Position numbers and translations under genes: made by a program. Below, in pieces: positions 1 to 8,059 of a stretch of 64,000 nucleotides of DNA (the first letter of the stretch is position 1; each line of letters begins with the position of its first letter). Under the pieces are notes generated by a model that searched no databases, was not told where the DNA came from, and saw nothing but the letters and a program-made list of their open reading frames with translations. The stretch comes from Paragordius varius (Eukaryota > Nematomorpha), in contig OZ176056.1 in assembly GCA_964247055.1 (NCBI GenBank), positions 1,240,001 through 1,304,000 on the forward strand. The letters run 5' to 3'.

Positions 1-480
1 AATACCCCAGGCCTGTTTAAAATAAAATATTTTTAAAATATGGAAGGAATTGAAGCCATGGCAAACTTTTGCCCTTATATAATATTAATAAACCGCTTGA
101 TATTACTTTTAAGCTAAAACTGAATGGTAAAAATTTAGTCAACGTAACATGTGTGCAATGATAAAATTGAAAATAATACAAAGTAAAATGCTTTTTCTAT
201 TTTTATTGACGTTAGATGTAATTTAAATAAAAATTTAGCTTTAATTTTACCCTTAAAATTAAAAGGACGATATTTTGCCAAAATTTTGTAAAATAAAAAT
301 GTCGAAGTATTTTGACATGGAACTTTTTATTCAAAACAAAATTTTATTAAGATATTTTAGCTTATTAAAATAATCTTTATTAGGACTGAGGTATAAATTT
401 AAATTAGGACCGTTTCTCTCAATAGTTTTTTAGAGTTTAATTTTAATTTAGTATGGGGTATTTAGATACAAATATAATCG
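1..480 (-). mobile_element. Non-autonomous TIR element (family C), cut by the window edge
   Basis: This stretch matches, in reverse complement, the complete element at 53,778-54,311. Shared landmarks include the terminal ggggtattta block near 456-468, the 'aacggtcc'-type block near 405-412 and the interior around 130-300. It is non-coding. Its outer terminal repeat has decayed near 470-480, and the other end lies before base 1. It stands just upstream of the duplicated unit and has no visible counterpart before copy 2. Confidence 0.6.
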
Positions 481-575
481 AAGTGTTAAATAAATTTTTT
501 CGCACACTACACATGGCCGTAGAATATTTTTTTAAGATTTGGACCATATTTTAAAACGTACCTCCTCTTGAATAA

Positions 576-863
576 TGAATTACCCTATAAAAATTGTAGC
601 GGTCAAAAAATAATAAGCACAAATCGAATTACCAAACATATATTCTAAACTAATTTAAATAATTATTTTTTGATCTTAAATTTACAATATTATTTTTAAG
701 TTTTATTTGGCTATTTTCATACTTTATAAGGAAATCATTAACGATAAATTTTGAGCTTAATAATGAAAATACCCTGTTCTATTATAAATTAGCACAGCTT
801 CAATATCATACAATCACGTAATAACGCGTGTTTTTTCGCTTTAAATTATTATAATCAGATTTT
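576..863 (+). promoter_or_regulatory. 5' flank of the ACC-like gene, copy 1, with TATA-like site
   Basis: The duplicated unit becomes recognisable from about 576 (matching 32,722 onward). A TATAAAT lies at 783-789, about 75 bases before the ATG at 864. A GC-richer cacgtaataacgcgtg patch at 815-830 is partly palindromic and is kept in copy 2 with one change. An in-frame stop at 852-854 shows that coding does not continue upstream. An AG at 857-858 could instead be an acceptor for an upstream leader exon. The promoter role is inferred. Confidence 0.35.
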
Positions 864-992
864 ATGTCATCCGATATAAGCGTTTTGGATACATCGATAA
901 ATAATATAAGTACTTCAAAACATGGTTCGCTTACCCTATCCAATCCCGAAGAATTTGTTATAAAATTTGGAGGAACCACTCTAATTCAAAAG
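864..992 (+). CDS. ACC exon 1 (copy 1)
   Basis: This exon has 43 codons from ATG 864. The first 24 residues are Ser/Asn/Thr-rich and not recognised. SNPEEFVIKFGGTTLIQK then matches the segment that precedes the biotin carboxylase domain in animal ACC. The donor is at 993 in phase 0. The following intron (993-1018) is only 26 nt and reads GTAATT...TTTAG. Confidence 0.75.
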
Positions 993-1018
993 GTAATTTT
1001 TATAATGTTTAAATTTAG

Positions 1019-1157
1019 ATCCTTATTGCCAATAATGGTATAGCTGCGGTTAAATGTATGCGATCTATCCGAAGATGGGCATACGAAATGTTTCGAAATG
1101 AACGAGCGATAAAATTTGTTGTCATGGTGACTCCCGAAGATTTAAAAGCTAATGCTG
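1019..1157 (+). CDS. ACC exon 2, start of biotin carboxylase (copy 1)
   Basis: It encodes [20 protein letters not shown] and then the [13 protein letters not shown] segment, near-identical to animal and fungal ACC. The exon ends in phase 1 with G; the next exon supplies AG, completing the Glu of the conserved EYIKMAD motif. Confidence 0.85.
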
Positions 1158-1607
1158 GTAACATATACATCATTATAAGCAAGAGCAATTTTAATTAATT
1201 TTTTTTGACTGTTGATTGATTTAATATTCGGCTTGTTTAATGCTATCTCTAGTTAGTTTTCATTTTTTAATTAAATATAAATTCAAAAATTAAAAATTGG
1301 TTTGAAAATTAATTTATGGACTAATTTTATTTATTTTTCCAATTCCCCTTTAATCACCTCATATATAATTTTTAAAAAAAAACAACGCTTATAAAATAAT
1401 TAACATTTTGCTGATTTTTATGAACTTTTCTGATTTTTTAAAATAAACCTTCTCGAAATGGTTTGTTGGTATTTAAAACGCTCTAATCCATCATTTAATC
1501 TAAATTATTTTAAATTTCATGTAAAATAAAATACCATAACTGATAAAATTGTAAATCTCACAATTTAACTTTTATATATTCTTTAAAAATGCATTGATGC
1601 ATAAATA

Positions 1608-1650
<43 letters not shown>

Positions 1651-1671
1651 TAATTCCCCCTTAATAATATA

Positions 1672-2123
1672 CCATTTACAGTTCAAATTCACCCTTGAAC
1701 AATTGAAATTCACCCTCGAACAATTCAAATTCACTCTTGAACAATTCAAATTCACCCTCGAACAATTCAAATTCACCCTTGAACAATTGAAATTCACCCT
1801 CGAACAATTCAAATTCACTCTTGAACAATTCAAATTCACCCTCGAACAATTCAAATCACCCTAAAAATAAATTATGTGTTTTCGAACTAATATAACTCAT
1901 TATTAATATAAAATATATCTTTATGGCATAATTAATTATTTTTTTCAGTATTATTTTAATTTAAAACAAAATTTTATTTTTAAAAATATATAAAAATATA
2001 GATAATTTTTTATATAAAAAACATGTTATTTATTGGAGGGTGAATTTGAATTGTTCAAGGGTGAATTTGAATTGTTCAAGGGTGAATTTGAATTGTTTAA
2101 GGGTGAATTTAAACTGTAAATGG
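1672..2123. mobile_element. Foldback-like element A1 with subterminal 21-bp repeats
   Basis: The ends are CCATTTACAGTT and its inverse AACTGTAAATGG, each flanked by TATA, a likely target duplication. Inside the left end, about eight 21-bp units (ttcaccctYgaacaattcaaa type) span 1681-1860. The right end has about four inverted units at 2035-2113. Because 21 is a multiple of three, the repeats give a spurious reading frame on both strands. The element sits in ACC intron 2. Copy 2 lacks it at 33,930, so it inserted after the copies separated or was lost from copy 2. Confidence 0.75.
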
Positions 2124-2148
2124 TATATTAATATGAATATGAATATAG

Positions 2149-2439
2149 AGTACATAAAAATGGCGGATCAATATGTCCCGGTTCCAGGCGGTTCCAACAA
2201 TCACAATTACGCCAATGTTGAACTCATTGTAGAGATTTGTGTGCGGACGGGGGCTGATGCAGTTTGGGCCGGTTGGGGTCATGCCAGTGAGAATCCAGCT
2301 CTGCCCTTTGCTTTAGCGGACCGCTGCCTAGCTTTCTTGGGCCCTTCGGCCTTTGCTATGCATGCCCTGGGTGATAAAATAGCCTCCACACTGATTGCAC
2401 AAAGCGCTCATGTTCCTACCCTGGCTTGGAGTGGATCAG
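2149..2439 (+). CDS. ACC exon 3, biotin carboxylase (copy 1)
   Basis: This 291-nt exon carries [15 protein letters not shown], the [12 protein letters not shown] segment, [12 protein letters not shown], the [18 protein letters not shown] block and [10 protein letters not shown]. All are invariant or near-invariant in eukaryotic ACC. It begins by completing a codon split after exon 2 and ends in phase 1 before GT at 2440. It is the most GC-rich part of the gene, as expected for constrained coding sequence. Confidence 0.9.
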
Positions 2440-2489
2440 GTTAATGTTTTAAGATCTATATTGAGGTTTTGTGGTTTTTTGAGGGGTGG

Positions 2490-2870
2490 TTTTAAAGGTT
2501 AAAAATACCGAAGGGTTAAATGGTTTTGTGAGTTTTTGTTTGGTTTTAAAGGTTGAAATGTAGTTTTAACGGTTAAAAATACCGAAGGTTTAAATGGTTT
2601 TGTGAGTTAGTTTTGTGCCAAGAAATAATTATTAGGGTAATGATTTTTAAAATTTAAAGAGGAGTTTTTCAATACGGTTAAAAATACCGAAGATTTGATT
2701 GGTTTTGTGAGTTAGTTTTGGCTAAGAAATTGAATATATAAGGTAAAGAATGATTTTAGAATTTAAAGGGGTACGGTTAAAAATACCGAAGGTTTTAAAT
2801 GGTTTTGTGAGTTAGTTTTGGCTAAGAAATTGAATATATAAGGTAATGTTTTATAAAATTTAAAGGGGTG
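2490..2870 (+). repeat. Tandem repeat in ACC intron 3 (about four units)
   Basis: The motif ggttaaaaataccgaag followed by ttaaatggttttgtgagtt and a 'ctaagaaattgaatatataaggtaatg' block recurs at roughly 2498, 2569, 2677 and 2776. Copy 2 has only two clear units (about 34,312 and 34,420). It is a variable-number repeat with no coding sign. Confidence 0.65.
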
Positions 2871-3317
2871 GGGAATTTTGGCTCTTTTATACTTTAAACC
2901 TATAAGTTTGGGCGTATACGTTTCTATTATGATTTTATGGGGATGAGTTAGATCTTCTAATAATTTTAAATGATTGATGAAATGTCAAGGAATTAGAATA
3001 TATATATATTTTCAAAATCTGCCTTTAATTTTAAATATTTAAAATATTGTGCGTATAAAAATTTTAAGGTAAGAACCATATGGTTGAATGGTAAAATATT
3101 GTATTGAAATAAATCATGGTGATATTTTATAATTTTAATGTTGCAACTTATTATGAGACTTATATCACTCTAAATTTTTTAGCTGTACCGGAATATTAAA
3201 AAACCCTTTTGTCATACCGTAATATAATGTATTTTTTTAAAAAGCAAATTCTTGAATTATATTTATATTATCATATTGAGATTATCAAATATAAAATAAT
3301 ACCGTTTTTTAGTTATA

Positions 3318-3505
3318 CAGTAAAAATTGGAATTAAACAGACAAAACTTGAAATCTAAAAGAAAAATTTTTTTTTCCAAAAGATCCATATTGTATCTGGA
3401 CTTTTTTTAAATTTTAACTTATTGTTTTTGGTTGCAAAAAATAGTGATATAAATTGCTATTAAACTTAATTATAATTTAGAGTTTTTATTCAGTTTATGT
3501 GAGAA
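3318..3505. mobile_element. Decayed Tc1-like MITE (family B) in ACC intron 3
   Basis: The left end begins CAGTAAAAATTGGAATTAAAC and AGACAAAAC after TA, matching the family B terminus seen intact at 30,072. A right end is not clear. The matching region of copy 2 (about 35,006-35,190) is similarly decayed, so the insertion predates the split. Confidence 0.4.
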
Positions 3506-3592
3506 AAATCAAGGAATAGCAATCTTTTAAAAAGAATTTGGTTTTTTTTCACGTTTTTTTCCTTTTTAATAATTAATTTAACTCAAATGCAG

Positions 3593-3852
3593 GCATAGAG
3601 ATTGAAAATTTAGAGGTCAAAAGTCGCTCCCTACAACAAAGTATAAATGCCGAACATTTTGTTAATCAATCCCTCATGACTAAAAATATTAGTGTTTCAA
3701 CAACCAAACAAATAACCAATGCTGGAAATAGTGTTTCTACTTCAGCGTCGCAAAACACCGCAACTTATTATGATTTGGATAATTTGAATAATTTGATCCC
3801 AACTGAAATATATGAATCGGCTTGTATCTCAAACTGTGAACAAGGATTACAA
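3593..3852 (+). CDS. ACC exon 4 with Ser/Thr/Asn-rich insertion (copy 1)
   Basis: It completes a Gly codon after WSGS, then encodes about 60 residues rich in Ser, Thr, Asn and Gln that have no ACC equivalent. ACC similarity resumes with IPTEIYESACISNCEQGLQ, the family's VPxELYExxxVxxxxxGLQ segment. Ordinary ACC has about 20-30 residues between these landmarks. The donor is at 3853, phase 0. Confidence 0.75.
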
Positions 3853-4294
3853 GTTTATAGAGATTTTTTTTTCGAGTTTTTTCGGGTTCTTTAAGGTTTT
3901 TCAAGGGTGTTTTAGGTTTTTAAATTAAATTTTATTAATTTTGAAGGCTTTGTGTTAAAAAATTAGTTAAAATTGATATTTACATATAGCGAATTTATGA
4001 ATTATGTTGGTTAAAAACCAATCAAGAATAATATTTTTCCTATATAAAACTCTTTTCTTATCTTTGATTTTAGCTTTAAAACCTTTGTAATTAAAAAAAT
4101 TTAAAATTAAGTAATTACCAATTATTATCTTTTACTTGTATGGCAACTCAAAACGAAATATATTATATCAAAAAATCAAGTTAAAGCAAAATTTTTTTTT
4201 AAAAAAAAGAAATTTCTGTCTTTAACTTAAAGTTTGAATCAAATTATGGCATTTATATCTAATTTTTTATATTTTAAACTAAAAATTTTTTTAG

Positions 4295-4405
4295 ATGAGC
4301 AAAAAAATTGGATACCCCATTATGATTAAAGCTTCCGAAGGTGGTGGAGGTAAAGGCATACGTAAAGTATTAAAACCCGAAGATTTTCCAATAGCTTTTA
4401 AACAG
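4295..4405 (+). CDS. ACC exon 5, glycine-rich ATP loop (copy 1)
   Basis: Thirty-seven codons encode [20 protein letters not shown] and then [17 protein letters not shown]. This includes the glycine-rich nucleotide-binding loop of the biotin carboxylase ATP-grasp fold. The acceptor is ...TTTTTTAG at 4294 and the donor GT at 4406, phase 0. The next catalytic stretch of ACC should follow but is absent downstream. Confidence 0.85.
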
Positions 4406-4826
4406 GTATCATTTTTTTAAAAAATAATTTTTTTTTAAAATTATAAATTTATAAATTTACAATATTTGTTTAATAGAGTTATGTTTATGTCTGTAAAATA
4501 GGTTATAAAACAGTGAATGATAAATTATATTTTTATTATCACTTTCGAAATTTATTAGCTAAAATTTGGTTCAACATAATTGACTTAAAATAAGGAAATT
4601 GATTTGTTTATTAAATATTTGCAAATTATCATGATTAATGTTTAATTTTTTCTCACCAATTATGTTACTAATTTTCATTAATTTACATCTCTATACCTTG
4701 TTGTGCATCGTCAATTAAGTTTCCTCTTTAAAAAACCATCCATCTGTTTATATTTATATAATTTAAGTTTAAATCAGTATGTTAATTAAAAAAGATATTC
4801 AATATATATATATATATATATATATA

Positions 4827-5063
4827 CCATTTACAGTTTAAATCCCTTGAACAATTTAAATTCACCCCAAACGATTTAAATTCACCCCGAACACTTTTAA
4901 TTCACTCTAGAAATAAATTATGTGTTTTCAAACTAATATAACTCATCATTAAAATGAAAATATTTTTATGGCATAGTTTAATTTTTAAAAAACATATTTT
5001 AGATGAATTTGAATTATTCTAGGGTGATTGAATTGTTTAAGGGTGAATTTGAATTGTAAATTG
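4827..5063. mobile_element. Foldback-like element A2 (copy 1)
   Basis: The ends are CCATTTACAG and its degenerate inverse TTGTAAATTG, set in (TA)n tracts at 4801-4826 and 5064-5087. Two to three degenerate 'attcaccc' units lie inside each end. Copy 2 has the same element at 36,474-36,710, so this insertion is older than the duplication. It occupies the interval where the missing ACC catalytic exons would be expected. Confidence 0.65.
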
Positions 5064-5333
5064 TATATATATATATATATATATATACATATTAGTCATA
5101 TATTAGATTTCGGATTTTTGAGTCAAAGTTTAACAATAATATTAATCTTTCATAAACTTTTTTAAAAAATATGTTATTTTGGGGTGTTAAATATAATTTT
5201 TGAATTACATTTTCCGGGTATTATTTTTAAAAATTTTTAATTTATTAAATAATTTTTTTTACAAATTTAGTACATTTCCAATTTAATTTCGAATAATTTA
5301 CAGTTTGTTTCGCTTAATTCTTAATTAATTTAG

Positions 5334-5481
5334 GAATTTGGTTGTTGGCCTTAAAGAGTTATCGATTAAGGGTGATTTTAGAACTACTGTTGAATACCTT
5401 ATAACTTTGTTGACGGAAAGTTTTCAAAAAAATAATTTTGATACCGAATGGTTGGATAAACTTATTGCTGAAAAATTTCAA
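5334..5481 (+). CDS. ACC exon 6, end of biotin carboxylase region (copy 1)
   Basis: It encodes [20 protein letters not shown], then TESFQ, the [12 protein letters not shown] segment and FQ. This matches the family motif [18 protein letters not shown]...DTxWLDxLIAEK, which lies several hundred residues after the exon 5 segment in intact ACC. One Glu codon is missing relative to copy 2, an in-frame 3-bp difference. The exon opens with a single base completing a codon, which does not fit the phase-0 end of exon 5. Confidence 0.8.
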
Positions 5482-5864
5482 GTATTATATGTTAATTTAT
5501 TTTACCTAAGATACAATTTTTAGGATTTTTTTATTAAATAAAGATTTGAAGTATTAAATATTTGCTTAATTATATTTAAATTTATGTATTTAAGGCCATT
5601 AAATTTATTATAAGTATATATAAAATGGAATTTTATACATTTTCTTACTTTTACTGATTCCTGAAAACTTCAATTTTAAATTGTAATTGGAATAAATAGT
5701 TTCTCAGTTATCTGATCTTTTAAAAACAATTGAACGCGTCATATAATTTTAAATAAAGCAATAATAATATTAAAAAGTTAACGTTTGGTTTTCACAAAAT
5801 TTTACATCGTTTTTATTGTATAAACGGTTTTAATTAGATTGATGTTTGATTGATTTTAAACAAG

Positions 5865-6753
5865 CTTTGATATATGGTGTAGTTAGTCTTAACAATGTGG
5901 GACAATATGTTCTTAATCAGGAAGGTAATATACATTAAATTTTGTAATTTTACGCATATTTTTTTAAAAACATCTTTTTAACGTTATATATAGATTTGTC
6001 AAGATGGGTGGTCAAAATAAAAGGCGTATCCCTGATAAATGGCACAACCGCTGGAAATACAAATTCTCTAGATTTATTAGTTTTTCTTGCCAACCCCTTA
6101 ATTAATTATCCTGAAAAAGCAAAAGACATCCGTGGCCTAGACATTTTTTTGAGTAGCCCGGGGAAAGATTTACCTGCTAGAAGAGGATTTATTTCGGTAT
6201 ATTTTTGATAGATTTTAATAATTTAAAATTTATGACAAGTTTTTTTACCCAAAACCTGAAACTATAAATATCTTCGGTTTTAAACGACGAAATATAAGTC
6301 TTTATGACAATGTATGTGTGGTTAACAGGAGTCATATTTGAATTATAATATAAAGGCAGACGAGTACGTTTTATAACTAGTTGTCTAAATTTATATTATA
6401 AAATTTGCCTTTTTTACAGTAAATCATGAAATTATACGGATGAACCTAAAAATATAAAGACAAATATTTTTTTAAAGTCTGCTGTAATCTATTAAACTCA
6501 TATTTAAATATTACTCTTTGTTTTTGAATTTTAAAGTATGAAATAAAAATCTATTTTGGTAATACAATTAATTACGTTATTTCCAATTGTAATAAAATAA
6601 TTTCTGTAAATGGTTTATAGTATGATTATCTTGAAAAAGTATATGTCTTTATATTTTTACTGTTCTCTCTATAATTCCAATTTTTACTGTAAAATTTTTT
6701 GAGAGATGTTCTGTCTGTATAAGCATCAATTTTTACTGTATCAAACAATTTCT

Positions 6754-6804
<51 letters not shown>

Positions 6805-7007
6805 TACGACCCAAACATTTTATGTATTTGTATAAAAACTAATGTGTGCATTTCTTTTTTTAGGCGGTTTCTGATAATTATCGCTTCCCATATGTTTTTC
6901 CCGATACGGAATACGAGATTGTGGTTAGACCAGTCTTTATAAATCAAGATGCCGCATCCACAGAAGCAAGTTCACATCGTGTTTATGTTCAAACGAATCA
7001 CTGCTAA
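5865..7007 (+). CDS. Fibronectin-III-like C-terminal gene segment, three exons (copy 1)
   Basis: The exons are 5865-5924, 5994-6196 and 6864-7007, joined in frame (phase 1, then 0) and ending at TAA 7005-7007. The second exon encodes LSRWVVKIKGVSLINGTTAG and continues to ARRGFIS. The third encodes AVSDNYRF, then PDTEYEIVVRPVF, which resembles the E-F strands of a fibronectin type III domain, and ends SSHRVYVQTNHC. No start codon, signal peptide or membrane segment belongs clearly to it. A possible 19-nt exon at 5595-5613 (phase 0 to 1) would join ACC exon 6 to it in frame and make a chimera. The FN3 call rests on one motif; the identity is otherwise unknown. Copy 2 keeps the same exon structure. 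Confidence 0.5.
6417..6689. mobile_element. Tc1-like MITE (family B) in the FN3-like intron, copy 1
   Basis: The terminal inverted repeats start CAGTAAA and end ...TTTTTACTG, both flanked by TA, with a subterminal acggac...aaaatataaagacaaat block and its inverse. This is typical of non-autonomous Tc1/mariner elements. A second right-end-like block (about 6711-6739) follows, suggesting a nested or tandem remnant. The equivalent in copy 2 is 38,063-38,336. Confidence 0.65.
6756..6802. repeat. (TA)n microsatellite
   Basis: An uninterrupted TA run of over 20 units sits in the last intron of the FN3-like segment. It is much shorter in copy 2 (38,394-38,410). Confidence 0.95.
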
Positions 7008-8059
7008 TCATGAAACTAAATTCTAAAATAACTATTATATAATTAAAATAAATATGGGTTATCGGGCGATGGTTTAAATTACGATGTGATATGTTTGATT
7101 TACAGATTAACCCCCTTTTTTAATAATCTATCTATAGTATATCCTGGAAAGTACAAATAAATTTTAGTTATTATGGCTAATAGATATAAATATATACCTA
7201 ATCAAATGTGTTGGGGTTTTATTTGCTTAATATTCTACTTTACGCTTTTGTTGATAAAAGATCTCTCTCCGATGTTTCAATATCTACCCGTGATTTATTT
7301 TATTGACTCCAGTTTAAATTGAGAAATATTAGGAGATGAGTTGTTGTAATACATTAATCAATATCAAATTTAGGAATTTATATCACTATCCTATGGATAG
7401 GAATCTAACTTGATTTTACTGTAACGGTCAACACAGATTATCCTATTATTGTGTTTTACATCCACTGATTACCGAAGCCGCCAATTTTCAGTAATAAGAT
7501 TGATGTTTAAGGTTGTCTTATACGAGTAAATTGCAAGCAGATTGTGGAGGTCGGTTTATATCAAAACTAAATTGGTTTGAAGAAATATGAGACTAACACA
7601 CTAGGTGGATATCCTATAAAAAGTCGATTTTCTTATAAGTTATTATCTTTAATATTTTCAAATTTTCGCTAATTTTTGTATGAAACTTACAGTAATTTAA
7701 CTTACACAGACAACATGCAAAAATTAAAAATAACCATTTCTTTTTTTTGTTTTTTTATTTAACTCTTTGGGTTGTGAAATGGGGATTAGAGATGTAAATT
7801 GGTTTAGCTTATTTTTATAATTATGGGAATCATAATTTATGAATAAGTAGATTAGTCTTTTAAAAAATGATTTTTCAATTTTTCCATGTTGTGTTTGTAA
7901 TATTAATATTTGTGAAATAGCTTTTTCTCGTTATTGTACAAAATGCTTAAAACATGAGCATATATAATTTAAGCAACAATCATTTTATTAAAGTTAATGT
8001 TTTTTAAATAATAACACACAAATAGAATACATAAACCCTACAACCTTCTCTTGTTTTGA
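7008..8059. other. Intergenic stretch between FN3-like segment and satellite
   Basis: No coding exon is supported. AATAAA-type polyadenylation signals near 7046 are uninformative in this composition. A single decayed family B terminus lies near 7691-7735. The stretch is collinear with 38,616-39,650. Confidence 0.6.

Larger units (their letters stand above)
864..5481 (+). pseudogene. ACC: ACC N-terminal fragment, six exons, ATP-grasp core missing (copy 1)
   Basis: Six exons (864-992, 1019-1157, 2149-2439, 3593-3852, 4295-4405, 5334-5481) encode parts of eukaryotic acetyl-CoA carboxylase, the cytosolic enzyme that makes malonyl-CoA for fatty acid synthesis. Exons 1-5 cover the N-terminus and the start of the biotin carboxylase domain, including [29 protein letters not shown] and the ATP-binding loop [10 protein letters not shown]. 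Exon 6 matches the end of that domain ([11 protein letters not shown]). The catalytic ATP-grasp core between them, over 300 residues in the family, has no exon in 4406-5333, and no biotin-carrier or carboxyltransferase domain follows. Exon 5 ends in phase 0 while exon 6 needs one preceding phase-2 codon, so direct splicing breaks the frame. Each exon is open and is also open in copy 2. It is a degenerate or chimeric ACC fragment, not a working carboxylase. Confidence 0.75.

Noticed and set aside
1558..2444. Frames with SRVNLNC repeats on both strands around the ACC exon
   Set aside because: These translate the 21-bp inverted repeats of foldback element A1. Only the 2149-2439 part of the plus-strand frame is real coding (ACC exon 3).
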